A stretch of DNA of 64,000 bases from Sphingopyxis fribergensis (GTDB lineage: Bacteria; Pseudomonadota; Alphaproteobacteria; Sphingomonadales; Sphingomonadaceae), in assembly GCF_000803645.1 (NCBI RefSeq), contig NZ_CP009122.1:2084501-2148500 (forward strand). The letters are read 5' to 3'. Below the pieces are notes generated by a model. It did not search any database, was not told the DNA's origin, and worked only from the letters and a program-made list of their open reading frames with translations. How positions within the stretch are numbered: position 1 is the stretch's first letter; each line of letters begins with the position of its first letter. Positions 36,660 through 45,419 of this stretch are shown here, piece by piece. A program made the position numbers and the translations under genes.

Positions 36660-36739
36660 GCCAGGAGGCCAACCGCAGTAGCTCGGGCTTCTGATTTCGG
36701 GAGGGGGGCTGAAAAGCCAAAACGGCGGCGGCCGGGTCG

Positions 36740-37948
36740 TCATGCGCCAGACCCTGAATCGAGCAGGCGCCGGAGGGCGCCAAGTAGCCCGAGGTCAATC
36801 TGCCAAACCGATGGCAACTGGGCACGGGAAAGCTCAATCGATCGCGTCGCGCGCAAAACATGGTCGTTCGTCAAAGTCCTGCCGTCCGGCAAAGTGATGG
36901 AAAGTCGGGCAGAACATCGTGCATGCTGCTCAGTGTCCCGATCATGACCAAACAGCTCCCATGGTGCGAGCGCCTTAATCTCGATTTCGTAATCGCCGAA
37001 CTCCCGCCATTCCTTGATCTTTTCCGAAAGTAGCGTGAGCACGGGATGATAGTTGATCAGGGCAACCATGTCGGTGGCACGCCGGGCGGAAAGAGCGGAC
37101 TGAAAAAGTTCGAGTGCCTGCTGGGGCGAAGTCGGATTAAGTCTAGCAAGATTCCCGCTGAGAAATTTTCTGTTCCAGTCCCGCTTGGCAATTTCATTCT
37201 TCGGCTCCGGAGCGACATCGCGCGCCCATTCCACAACGGCTGCCAGAAGATTCATGGCTTTTGCGGCGGTCACTCGGTTCGCAAAGTTCAAACGGGTGCC
37301 GTGGAGTATCCCGTTGCGAAGCGGCATCGTAAGCGGCTGTTCAGAATAGCCGCGCTGCCCCGTTCGCAAATGGCGCAGAAGCTCTTTCAGTGCCGATGGA
37401 TGTCCCGCAACGCTTTCCGACGACTGGAAGAGTTCGTCGAGGGTTTCCAGATCGGCAAACATGCTCTTACTCCCAGTGACCGAAACGCCGAAGCCATCGA
37501 CCAACATCAGAGCTAAGGGAACCACTACGAGGTAGTCTTCGGCTTCGTATGCTTCGAAAACGCGTTCGACGATTGAGGCACGTACCGGATAGTCGGGTTC
37601 CACCATGCCCCCGCCCAGAATCTTGAGAGTCTGCCACTTAATTGGATCCATTCCGAGCAGCGCCTCGGCAAGGTACGCGTCGATGTCCACTTGAAGGGCG
37701 CCGTCGCGACGCATTGAAAGAGCATGTTCTGCTGGCTCGTAGCCGCAGGCAAACTCAACATAGACCCAACCATGCCCAAGAAACTCGGTGTTGAATCGAT
37801 CAGGCAGGCTAGGCAGGTCACGGGTCGCATGTGCCAACTGGTGCGGTTCGGAGCCGGACGGCAGGAGTGCGCCGAGCGACACCTGCGCCGCCATAGCCCT
37901 GAGCCCGGCGTTGTCGCCTTCAATCGTTCCTGACTTCCTGTCCGACAA
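36740..37948 (-). CDS. Unrecognised 402-residue protein with HEPN-like Rx4H motif
   Basis: I recognise no full-length family. A helical stretch around residue 213 contains LRNGILHGTRLNFANRVTA, where R-x4-H matches the HEPN ribonuclease motif and its usual helix context. The N-terminal half (VYVEFACGYEPAEHAL, VVVPLALMLVDGFG) looks globular, and the C-terminal 100 residues are rich in charged strands. It is transcribed opposite to its neighbours and is probably a single-gene cargo unit. A defence function is suggested by the motif and the location only. Confidence 0.55.
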   Translation of the reverse strand: MSDRKSGTIEGDNAGLRAMAAQVSLGALLPSGSEPHQLAHATRDLPSLPDRFNTEFLGHGWVYVEFACGYEPAEHALSMRRDGALQVDIDAYLAEALLGMDPIKWQTLKILGGGMVEPDYPVRASIVERVFEAYEAEDYLVVVPLALMLVDGFGVSVTGSKSMFADLETLDELFQSSESVAGHPSALKELLRHLRTGQRGYSEQPLTMPLRNGILHGTRLNFANRVTAAKAMNLLAAVVEWARDVAPEPKNEIAKRDWNRKFLSGNLARLNPTSPQQALELFQSALSARRATDMVALINYHPVLTLLSEKIKEWREFGDYEIEIKALAPWELFGHDRDTEQHARCSARLSITLPDGRTLTNDHVLRATRSIELSRAQLPSVWQIDLGLLGALRRLLDSGSGA

Positions 37949-38346
37949 TTACAATATCCCTCATCACAAACGAGTACCGCTTTCAGGCCTAATCTCTAGT
38001 GCGCTGCGATATGCTTTGCGCCGCCGTCGCGACCAGAGCACTCGTGTAGCCGCTTTTCCACCAGCATAGCAAAACGCTGATGCTCTATTGCCGACGGACA
38101 CGACCAAGCGGCTGTCGGTAGAGATGCATTCGCCGCACGGCTTGCCGGAATCCCTTTATTCTGGCATAATCGGCGTAACGGGATGGAGTGACTGGCGGTC
38201 ATCCCGAGGATAACCCTGCCAGGCATCATGTAGGTTCGGCCATCACGGTCGGGCCGTTGCTGTAAGTCGCAAGAGCGGCGCCACACAGCGGACACCGCTT
38301 GCACATCCGCGCATGAACGCGCGGACCGCCGCTGTGCGAGCTTACC
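37949..38346. other. Intergenic region with a promoter and structured leader
   Basis: No gene is supported in these 398 bases. A sigma-70-like promoter candidate has TTGCCG (38142-38147) and CATAAT (38165-38170) at 17-base spacing. Upstream of the first gene a nested hairpin forms: CACAGCGG (38284-38291) with CCGCTGTG (38329-38336), and inside it TCCGCGC (38306-38312) with GCGCGGA (38319-38325). Confidence 0.45.
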
Positions 38347-38838
38347 ATGACCACCCCACCGAACGACGTTTACGCGCGCGAAGTTGTAATGGCGCGCGTC
38401 GGCCATTTGATCCGCCGCAAGCAGCGCGAGATCGAACGGATCACGCGCATTCTGCGCGCATTCTTCGACCCAAGTCAGGTGCAAGCACCCGAGCCGGGAC
38501 AGATCAAACGCATCATCCTTATCGGTCCTTACGCGCGGCGAACTTGGTACGAAGACAGCCGGACGATCGACTTTTCCGATTACGAACTCTGGATCGTCGT
38601 CAATCATCCGCTATTCACAGACGAACGGTGCTGGCAGCGCGCCCGCGATGTCATCCGCAGCGAGCTTGGCGACCGTTGCGCGGTCGATCTGGAAATTTAC
38701 GCCAAATCCGACATCCGTGTTGCCAAGGCCGAGCGTGACACCTTCATCCTCGACCGGATCGAGGCAGGCATCACCCTCCACCGCTCGTCTCGTGATGCGC
38801 CCCTTGCTGCGCGCGGCGGCGGGAGGGCGCGGACATGA
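38347..38838 (+). CDS. Nucleotidyltransferase-like (MNT) protein with degenerate active site
   Basis: The fold pattern of this 163-residue protein matches MNT nucleotidyltransferases: IILIGPYARRTW, SDYELWIVV and a later VDLEIY. The usual GSxARG and DxD motifs are altered to GPYARR and DYE, so catalysis is uncertain. It overlaps the sigma-factor gene by four bases (ATGA), so the two are translated together. The N-terminal RKQREIERITRILRAFF segment resembles the start of the MNT-HEPN gene at 35742. Confidence 0.65.
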   Translation: MTTPPNDVYAREVVMARVGHLIRRKQREIERITRILRAFFDPSQVQAPEPGQIKRIILIGPYARRTWYEDSRTIDFSDYELWIVVNHPLFTDERCWQRARDVIRSELGDRCAVDLEIYAKSDIRVAKAERDTFILDRIEAGITLHRSSRDAPLAARGGGRART

Positions 38839-39344
38839 CGCTCCACACGCCTATGGCGATGCTCCATGCCACGCTCCCCGCAGAGCACGCCCGACTGCTG
38901 CAATACTTCAACCGACGCGTTGGCCGCGAAGCAGCCCCCGATCTGGTGCAGGAGGTGTTCGCACGCATGTTCGGCAGCGGGACGTTGGACCGGATCGACA
39001 ATCCGCCCGCTTATCTGACCCGGATCGCGCGCAACCTGTTGATCGACCGCTCGCGCCAAAAGAGGCGGGACTGCACAGTCTTCTTTCCGTTCGACGAAAA
39101 CCGTGACGCCGAGTCGCGCGCCGAACAGACGTGGCGGATCGAGGCAGCGGACCTCTTGCGGCTGTACCGGCAGGCGGTTCGCACAATGCCGCCGAAGACG
39201 CGGCGCGTGTTCGTGATGCACCGACTACGCCGCATGACCTACAAACAGATCGCCGAGCAGGTCGGGATCAGCATTGCGACGGTGGAATATCACATGATGC
39301 GCGCGCTTGCGCTCTGCCGCGCGGCGGTCGCGGAGCAATGGTGA
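38835..39344 (+). CDS. Small ECF-type RNA polymerase sigma factor
   Basis: This 169-residue protein has sigma-2 features (LLQYFNRRVGREAAPDLVQEVFARMF) near residues 20-50 and sigma-4 features (MPPKTRRVFVMHRLRRMTYKQIAEQVGISIATVEYHM) near residues 115-150. The FecI-like spacing is apparent. There is no anti-sigma gene next to it, which is unusual. It overlaps the MNT-like gene upstream and the sigma-4-like gene downstream. Confidence 0.88.
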   Translation: MTLHTPMAMLHATLPAEHARLLQYFNRRVGREAAPDLVQEVFARMFGSGTLDRIDNPPAYLTRIARNLLIDRSRQKRRDCTVFFPFDENRDAESRAEQTWRIEAADLLRLYRQAVRTMPPKTRRVFVMHRLRRMTYKQIAEQVGISIATVEYHMMRALALCRAAVAEQW

Positions 39345-39601
39345 TGCGCCTTCGCATTTGGCGACGGCGCGAGCCGCGGCGTCGTCCATTGGCGGCACCC
39401 GGCGATGCGCGCATCGCACGGGCCGAGGCCGCCATCGCCGCATTGCCGGAACTCACGCGCGAGGTGTTCTTCATGCACCGCTTCGAAGAATTGAGCTACG
39501 AGCGCATTGCGCGGCGCCTCGACATCGACGTCAAGGAGGTCGAGGGCCATATAGCGGCAACGCTGATCGCACTGCGCGGCGCACTGAAAGAGTTTGACTA
39601 G
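39344..39601 (+). CDS. Stand-alone sigma-4 domain (helix-turn-helix) protein
   Basis: This 85-residue protein runs from ATG 39344, one base inside the sigma stop (TGATG), with GGAG eight bases upstream. The helix-turn-helix part LPELTREVFFMHRFEELSYERIARRLDIDVKEVEGHI matches sigma region 4, but region 2 is absent. It could bind DNA or core RNA polymerase and modulate the upstream sigma factor. An earlier ATG at 39338 is too close to the ribosome binding site. Confidence 0.8.
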   Translation: MRLRIWRRREPRRRPLAAPGDARIARAEAAIAALPELTREVFFMHRFEELSYERIARRLDIDVKEVEGHIAATLIALRGALKEFD

Positions 39602-39692
39602 CTGCGCGGCTGCGCCGTCATGCGACCGCCGCACAGAGCAGTGAACCGGCCATGATCTCAACAAGACCGGAGTATTTCGGTGTGAGCGAGCA

Positions 39693-40373
39693 CTATCTCT
39701 TCTTGTCTCCGCTCCTGTCGCCACCCTTGATGCTTGCACGTTGCTCGTCCCAACGGCGTCGCTCGGCCTCGCGGTCATCGGCATCATAGGTTTCGACGCG
39801 AAGGCGGCGAGACCCGATGACGCTACGCAAGGCGTCTGTCATTTCTTTCAGCCGCCGCGCCACATCGTCGATCGAGTAAATCTGGAAGTGCGAATGACCC
39901 TCGACGCTCTCGACGCGCAACTTGTCATCGAAGGAGAAGGCGCGCCCATCGAGGCTTTGAAAGGCGATCGCTATCTGGAACTCGGCAGGAACGTCATCCT
40001 GAAAAAGATCTGGCCCCACACCCAAGTCAAACTTCAGAACCTCGTGCGGACGCAGGAATTTGAGATCACGAAGTATCTTCGAGTTGTCGAGATCGAACGG
40101 GTTTGGCCAATCGGTGAGCTTACTAATCGATGCGGTCACGCCCATCGCGGCAGCGCCAGACAAATTGGCGACGTGCAGCTGCACGATATTCGAATGAACT
40201 TCATTCGCGCGGAGATATGCCACGACGCGTGGCTCGCTTGCCATGAGACGCGACTGCCGCGCCTCGCGCAGAAGATCGAACGTCGTCCACGCATAGAAAC
40301 CGGTGACGAGCAGCAGCGCCAAGGTAAATATGGCTGTCACCCCGCCAGCGTTGTCATTCAGATATTCAAGCAT
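39693..40373 (-). CDS. Membrane-anchored protein of unknown function
   Basis: The product has 226 residues from ATG 40373, which shares a base with the traD stop (TGATG). One transmembrane helix lies near residues 10-32 (GGVTAIFTLALLLVTGFYAWT). A cytoplasmic or periplasmic strand-rich part follows, with a charged C-terminus (DDREAERRRWDEQR). No family is recognised. Its place at the end of the traC-traD operon suggests a link to transfer. Confidence 0.55.
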   Translation of the reverse strand: MLEYLNDNAGGVTAIFTLALLLVTGFYAWTTFDLLREARQSRLMASEPRVVAYLRANEVHSNIVQLHVANLSGAAAMGVTASISKLTDWPNPFDLDNSKILRDLKFLRPHEVLKFDLGVGPDLFQDDVPAEFQIAIAFQSLDGRAFSFDDKLRVESVEGHSHFQIYSIDDVARRLKEMTDALRSVIGSRRLRVETYDADDREAERRRWDEQRASIKGGDRSGDKKR

Positions 40374-40696
40374 CAAATGTCCCGTATTCTGGAGCCCGTT
40401 TCGGCAATAGCGGCCATGTCGAAAGCTCGCTTCCCTTTTCTGATCCAAAGCGCAGAGGCTTGCGCGCCGTCATCGCTGCGGAGCTTGTCAGCCATCCACA
40501 GAAACGCGCCGTAGAGCATCGCCCGGTCGTCATCGGTCAGTTCGACGAGCCCCGCTTTCGCGACGAGGCCGCCGAGCTCGATCAGCTGGCGCGTGCGCTC
40601 GCGGCGCTTGATCTGCCATTCGCGCATGCCGGTCCGCGCCTGCGCCAGTTCAAGCCGATGCCGCATTGCGATCAGGCGCCGCGTCATTCGCTGCAT
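40373..40696 (-). CDS. traD: Conjugal transfer protein TraD (Ti-type small protein)
   Basis: The ORF reaches back to 40801, but the ATG at 40696 (107 residues) fits better after traC. The conserved core RERTRQLIELGGLVAKAGLVEL, followed by DDRAMLYGAFLWMADKL, matches TraD of Ti-like transfer systems, a small basic accessory factor. It should not be confused with the coupling protein also called TraD. It overlaps the traC end by 47 bases if this start is right. Confidence 0.7.
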   Translation of the reverse strand: MQRMTRRLIAMRHRLELAQARTGMREWQIKRRERTRQLIELGGLVAKAGLVELTDDDRAMLYGAFLWMADKLRSDDGAQASALWIRKGKRAFDMAAIAETGSRIRDI

Positions 40697-40955
40697 CGCG
40701 ATTACGTCGCGCCGTAGCTTTGCGTGCGCCACGCTGAAAGAAGCTCGCGCCCGCCTTGCGCCAGCCCTCCGTCGCATTTGCGTCTTTTGCAGCGACCGCA
40801 CCGAGCAACGCGCCGGTCAGTATTTCAGGATCGAGTTCATCGGCGCCGGTGGCAATGACGAGTTCGCCGAACTGGCGAACGCGGCGTTCCTTGAGGATCT
40901 TCGCTTTCGCTTCGAGCGCCTTCAATTCCGAATCGATATCGCGGGGTTTGCGCAT
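40650..40955 (-). CDS. traC: Conjugal transfer protein TraC (Ti-type oriT accessory)
   Basis: The product has 101 residues from ATG 40955, with GGAG about eight bases upstream. The start RKPRDIDSELKALEAKAKILKERR is a coiled helix, followed by QFGELVIATGADELDPEILTGALL, the TraC signature. It acts with the relaxase at oriT in Ti-like systems. It is divergent from traA, and the oriT lies between them. Confidence 0.78.
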   Translation of the reverse strand: MRKPRDIDSELKALEAKAKILKERRVRQFGELVIATGADELDPEILTGALLGAVAAKDANATEGWRKAGASFFQRGARKATARRNRDAANDAAPDRNAASA

Positions 40956-41070
40956 GTCGCATCTCCATGTTGGGGTGATGACCCCATCATAGGGATGCGC
41001 CTCTCGATGCGCAGCAAGGTCGTCGGGACAGTCTGGCACAGCCTAGTCCCTCCGCGGATTTTTCCGTGTG

Positions 41071-41089
41071 AGGGCGCGCTTATACGTCG
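41071..41089 (-). other. MOBQ-type origin of transfer (oriT) nic region
   Basis: The region between traC and traA (40956-41127) contains AGGGCGCGCTTATACGTCG at 41071-41089. Its reverse complement carries TAAGCGCGCCCT, which matches the RSF1010/Ti nic pattern TAAGTGCGCCCT except at one base. By analogy the nick is after GCG on the minus strand, between window positions 41075 and 41074. The location between traC and traA is the usual Ti arrangement. Confidence 0.8.
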
Positions 41090-41127
41090 TGCCGACGTGG
41101 CTTTTGAAGTGTAGATGGATTGCCGTC

Positions 41128-44064
41128 ATGGCGATCTTCCATCTTTCGGTCAAAGTCATCAGCCGCGCTGCCGGACGCAGTGCTGTAGCTGCCGCCGCCT
41201 ATCGCTCAGCCGACCGGCTGCACGATAAGCGGCTGGACCGGGCGCACGACTTCACCAACAAGTCGGGGGTCGTCCACAGCGAAGTGCTGTTGCCGGAGAA
41301 CACGCCCGACGAATGGCGCGACCGGGAGCGGCTGTGGAATGATGTCGAGGCGTTCGAGAAGCGCAAGGACGCTCAGCTCAGCCGCGAGGTCGAGTTCGCC
41401 ATCCCGCGCGAGATGAACCAGCAGCAGGGGATCGACCTCGGCCGCGACTTCGTGAACCGTGAGTTCGTCGATCAGGGCATGATCGCCGACCTCAACGTCC
41501 ATTGGGATATCGGTGCCGACGGACTCGCCAAGCCCCACGCCCATGTCATGCTGACGATGCGCGAGATTGTCGTCGATGAAGATGGCGAAGCGGGGTTCGG
41601 CACAAAGGTCCGCGACTGGAACCGCACTGAACTTGTCGAACAATGGCGCGAGCGCTGGGCTGATCATGTCAACGAACGGCTTGCCGAACTCGATATCGAT
41701 GCGCGCGTCGATCATCGCAGCCTCGAAGCGCAGGGCATCGAGCTCGAACCGCAGGACAAGATCGGCCCCGCCGCGTCGCGCATGGGCGCGCTCGGGCTTG
41801 AGGTCGAGCGGATCGAAGAGCATCGCGATATCGCCCGCCGCAATGGCGAGCGGATCGTTGCCAACCCGCGTGTCGCACTTGACGCGATCACCTACGGGCA
41901 GGCGACGTTTACCAACCGCGACCTAGCGATGTTTGCACACCGGCACAGCGATGGTCGCGATCAGTTTGATGCGGTCATCAACGCGGTGCGGTCGTCGCCC
42001 GATCTGATCGCGCTTGGCAAGGACGGACGCGGCGAGGATCGGTTCACGTCGCGCGACATGATCGACACCGAACAACTGCTGTACCGCGCCGCCGAAGCGA
42101 TGGCAGCGCGCGAACGCCATCGGGTATCGAACGTCGATGGTGCCATCGCGCTAGCACGCGCAGCCAAGCGCGGTTTGCTGCTAACGGGCGAGCAGCGCGA
42201 TGCCTTCGCCCGTGTTACCGATGGTCGCGATCTCGGCATCGTTGTCGGCTATGCCGGGACCGGCAAGAGCGCGATGCTCGGCGCCGCGCGCGAGGCGTGG
42301 GAGATTGCCGGACTGAAGGTGCGCGGGGCGGCGCTGTCGGGCATCGCCGCGGAAAATCTCGAAGGCGGTTCGGGCATTACCTCGCGCACCGTTGCCAGCC
42401 TGGAGCATGGCTGGGCGAAGGGATGCGGTCTTCTCACATCGCGCGACGTGCTCGTCATCGACGAGGCGGGGATGGTTGGTACGCGGCAGATGGAACGGGT
42501 ATTGTCGCACGCTGCCGACGTCGGCGCCAAGGTGGTCCTCGTCGGCGATCCGCAGCAACTCCAATCGATCGAGGCGGGCGCGGCGTTCCGCGCGCTCCAC
42601 GAGCAGCATGGCGGCGCGGAAATCACCGAGGTGCGGCGTCAGCGCGAAGCGTGGCAGCGGGATGCAACGCGCGCACTGGCGACGGGCCGGGCCGGCGATG
42701 CGATCCGCGCCTATGACGAAGCGGGCATGGTGCATGTCGCCGAGACCCGCGAGGTAGCGCGCGAGGAGCTGATCGAGCGCTGGGATCGCGACCGGCAGGC
42801 ACGGCCCGCCGCCAGCCGCATCATCCTCACCCACACCAATGACGAGGTGCGCGAACTTAATGTGGCAGCGCGCGATCGGATGCGCACGGCGGGTGCGCTT
42901 GGCGACGATGTGGCAGTGAAGACCGAGCGCGGCGAGCGAGTGTTCGCACCCGGCGACCGTATCATGTTCCTGCGCAACGAGCGCAGCCTGGAGGTCAAGA
43001 ACGGCACGCTTGGGGTGGTCGAGCAGGTCAGCACGCGCGGTATGACCGTCCGCACCGACGGCGGACGCGGCGCGGCGTTTGACCTCAAAGATTATGCCCA
43101 TGTCGATCATGGCTATTCCGCGACCTTCCACAAGGCGCAGGGCATGACCGTTGATCGCACCCATGTTTTGGCGACGCCGGGAATGGACCGTCACAGTGCC
43201 TACGTCGGGCTCAGCCGCCACCGCGATGGCGTGAGCCTCCACTACGGCCGCGACGACTTCAAGCATCAGGGCAAGCTCGTTCGCACCCTCAGCCGTGAGC
43301 GCGCCAAGGATATGGCGGCGGATTATGCCAAGACGGACCCGGCACGGGCGTTTGCCGAACGGCGCGGCATAAGCATGCGCGAGCGGGTCGTCGAAGCCGC
43401 GAAAAAGCTTCCCGAGATTGCAAAACAAGTCCCCGAGAAGGCGCGCAGCATCTTTGCCGGGTTCAAGCCGACCGTAAAGCGCGCCAGCATCGAGCCGCGC
43501 GACACCGCGAGAACCGACGAAACCCGCCGCGCGGTCGAGCGCTATGCTCGCGCGGTCGTCGACATCGAGCAAATGCGCGCGCAGGAACTGCCGGTGCTGC
43601 GCCACCAGCGCGATGCGCTGGCGCGGGCGGGCGATGCGGTGGGCGCGATCGGTTCGCATGCCCGCGGCGATCTGGCGTCGGCGTTCGAACGCAACCCCGA
43701 GCTTGTTGCGCCAGCCGCGCAGGGGAACAGCCAGGCGGCGATCCGCGCCATGCATCGCGAAGCCGATATCCGCATCGATCCCGCCAAGCGCGCCGACCGC
43801 TTTGTCGAAGACTGGCAAAAGCTCCAGCAGCAGCGTGCATCGCTCAGCCGAACTGGCGAACATGACGCAGCGCGCAAAATCGGCAGTCACATGGGCGCCA
43901 TGGCGAAGAGTCTCGAACGCGATGCGCAGGTCGAATCGATCCTACGCGGTCGAAAGGCGTCGCTCGGCATTGACATGCGGTCGGCTCGATCGGTCGGGCA
44001 GGATCTGGCGGAGATCGCCGGGATCGGCCGCGGACGGTCGCGCGGCATTGGGATCGGTATGTAG
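41128..44064 (+). CDS. traA: TraA-type relaxase/helicase (MOBQ family)
   Basis: This 978-residue protein has an N-terminal MobA/MobL relaxase domain with catalytic tyrosine candidate AAYRSADRL (Y25) and the histidine triad H125/H137/H139 (KPHAHVML). A UvrD/RecD-like helicase follows, with Walker A GYAGTGKS near 374, Walker B VIDEAGM near 443 and VGDPQQL. The C-terminal DYGHSATF-like motif (DHGYSATFHKAQG) is helicase motif V/VI. It would nick oriT and drive strand transfer. A DUF6118 gene follows closely. Confidence 0.93.
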   Translation: MAIFHLSVKVISRAAGRSAVAAAAYRSADRLHDKRLDRAHDFTNKSGVVHSEVLLPENTPDEWRDRERLWNDVEAFEKRKDAQLSREVEFAIPREMNQQQGIDLGRDFVNREFVDQGMIADLNVHWDIGADGLAKPHAHVMLTMREIVVDEDGEAGFGTKVRDWNRTELVEQWRERWADHVNERLAELDIDARVDHRSLEAQGIELEPQDKIGPAASRMGALGLEVERIEEHRDIARRNGERIVANPRVALDAITYGQATFTNRDLAMFAHRHSDGRDQFDAVINAVRSSPDLIALGKDGRGEDRFTSRDMIDTEQLLYRAAEAMAARERHRVSNVDGAIALARAAKRGLLLTGEQRDAFARVTDGRDLGIVVGYAGTGKSAMLGAAREAWEIAGLKVRGAALSGIAAENLEGGSGITSRTVASLEHGWAKGCGLLTSRDVLVIDEAGMVGTRQMERVLSHAADVGAKVVLVGDPQQLQSIEAGAAFRALHEQHGGAEITEVRRQREAWQRDATRALATGRAGDAIRAYDEAGMVHVAETREVAREELIERWDRDRQARPAASRIILTHTNDEVRELNVAARDRMRTAGALGDDVAVKTERGERVFAPGDRIMFLRNERSLEVKNGTLGVVEQVSTRGMTVRTDGGRGAAFDLKDYAHVDHGYSATFHKAQGMTVDRTHVLATPGMDRHSAYVGLSRHRDGVSLHYGRDDFKHQGKLVRTLSRERAKDMAADYAKTDPARAFAERRGISMRERVVEAAKKLPEIAKQVPEKARSIFAGFKPTVKRASIEPRDTARTDETRRAVERYARAVVDIEQMRAQELPVLRHQRDALARAGDAVGAIGSHARGDLASAFERNPELVAPAAQGNSQAAIRAMHREADIRIDPAKRADRFVEDWQKLQQQRASLSRTGEHDAARKIGSHMGAMAKSLERDAQVESILRGRKASLGIDMRSARSVGQDLAEIAGIGRGRSRGIGIGM

Positions 44065-44074
44065 GAGGATGAAT

Positions 44075-44776
44075 ATGCCTGAAGACGAACTGGAAATCGA
44101 CGATCCCGCCACCGCGGCATTTAGGCGGCTTGAGGGCGAAGTGGCGCTGATGCGCCGGGCGACCGAGAAGCTTGCCGCCGAAAAGTCCGAGATCCGGATC
44201 CCCGATTATAGCCTCACCCTGGGCGAGATATCGAATCGACTCGATGCAGCAGAGGAAACCCTGACCACCATTCTTGGCAAGCCCGCAATGGAACTGACTC
44301 CTGAAGACATGGCGCGGCGGATCGACCGGGTCGTCCAGGACGCGCGCCAATCCACCGAGGGGTGGATACGTAATTCCCAAGACCGGTATGAAGATGCCAT
44401 TCGCGGCGTGCTTGGCGTGAGCGCGACGCTGCGCGCGGCCTATCAGCAGCGCCTCCACCTCTGGTGCGCGGGCGGCGGCGGGCTGCTTGCCGGATGTCTG
44501 CTCTGGTCGATCCTGCCCGGCGCCCTCGCGCGGGCGTTGCCGGACCGCTGGCAACTGCCTGAAAGAATGGCGGCGCATGTCGTCGGTGCGCCCAGCGTGT
44601 GGGACGGCGGCATCCAGCTTATGCAGGCCGGCAGTCCGGAAGCCTATCGTGCGATCGCCGCCGCCGCCGAAATGCGGCGCGATAACCGCGAGAAGATCGA
44701 AGGATGCGAAAAGGCTGCGCTCAAGGCGAAGAGGCCGGTGAATTGCACGATCAGGGTCGGACACCCGGAGATTTGA
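44075..44776 (+). CDS. DUF6118-like membrane protein following the relaxase
   Basis: The product has 233 residues from ATG 44075, with AGGAGG at 44063-44068; the ATG at 44069 is too close to it. An N-terminal part, LEGEVALMRRATEKLAAEKSEIRIPDYSLTLGEI, and a membrane segment near residue 135 (LWCAGGGGLLAGCLLWSI) match the DUF6118 type often found next to TraA in sphingomonad elements. Two C-terminal cysteines occur. The function is unknown. Confidence 0.68.
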   Translation: MPEDELEIDDPATAAFRRLEGEVALMRRATEKLAAEKSEIRIPDYSLTLGEISNRLDAAEETLTTILGKPAMELTPEDMARRIDRVVQDARQSTEGWIRNSQDRYEDAIRGVLGVSATLRAAYQQRLHLWCAGGGGLLAGCLLWSILPGALARALPDRWQLPERMAAHVVGAPSVWDGGIQLMQAGSPEAYRAIAAAAEMRRDNREKIEGCEKAALKAKRPVNCTIRVGHPEI

Positions 44777-44865
44777 CCGGTTTGGGAGCGTGCGACACGA
44801 CGGCGGTTGTGAGCAACGCCGCGGTCGCGTTGAGTGCGGCGGATCTCTGCGGTGACACGGCCGCG

Positions 44866-45306
44866 TTAGCGTCGGGAGGGAACGGACGCTCCCGCATAAG
44901 GGTCATAGGCGGCGGGCGGCGGACCGGAGGTTCCCAGTCGGGGCGATAGCCGATCGGTCTCTTGCGCGGCCAGAACCTGTGGCGGCGAACCGGCTCTGGC
45001 AAGTCCAGTGATTGCCGCTGCGATGCCGCCAGCGCCGAACAGAATGAAACATCCCAGTACAACGGCAATACCCCGCCGCAATTCCAATCGTCCCGATAGC
45101 ATCAGCATCCCGATCATCGCCACTGCGATGACCGCGACGATCGTCGCGGCGCTGCCGAGCGCGGCGCCCTGCACCCAAGCCACGCCATCGATGATCGGAC
45201 TCTGTGCGGGCGGATCGGTGAGCGATAAGGTCGGCGAATACATAAGCACTCCAGCGAACATATGCAGCGGCATTGGGAGAACGGTGGCAATCGGAATAGC
45301 TGCCAT
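44866..45306 (-). CDS. VirB2-like pilin paralogue on the opposite strand
   Basis: This 146-residue protein (or shorter from ATG 45243, which has GGAG upstream) contains two membrane helices (ATIVAVIAVAMIGMLMLSGR and LGCFILFGAGGIAAAITGL). They closely match those of the VirB2 at 45420 (VVAVIAVATVGFMMLTGR and IVGCFILFGAASIVAGI). It has no signal peptide and carries a proline-rich C-terminal extension of about 35 residues. It is transcribed away from the VirB operon. Confidence 0.65.
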   Translation of the reverse strand: MAAIPIATVLPMPLHMFAGVLMYSPTLSLTDPPAQSPIIDGVAWVQGAALGSAATIVAVIAVAMIGMLMLSGRLELRRGIAVVLGCFILFGAGGIAAAITGLARAGSPPQVLAAQETDRLSPRLGTSGPPPAAYDPYAGASVPSRR

Positions 45307-45419
45307 TTTGGAACCAATTGTTGCCGGCTTTGATCGAATCCGGCTGGCAGGCTCGGAGGGCGACGACTAGCCTCGCGCTTGTAATCACGACAATTCTTGG
45401 CGGGAAGCGGGGCAAGTAA

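Noticed and set aside
37996..38607. Long reverse frame opposite the MNT-like gene
   Set aside because: It overlaps the promoter and leader and the start of the forward gene, and its product has no recognisable pattern; it is probably a high-GC shadow.
40373..40373. The Ti-type TraD as the missing type IV coupling protein
   Set aside because: It is a small basic protein with no ATPase motifs; the name is shared by unrelated proteins.
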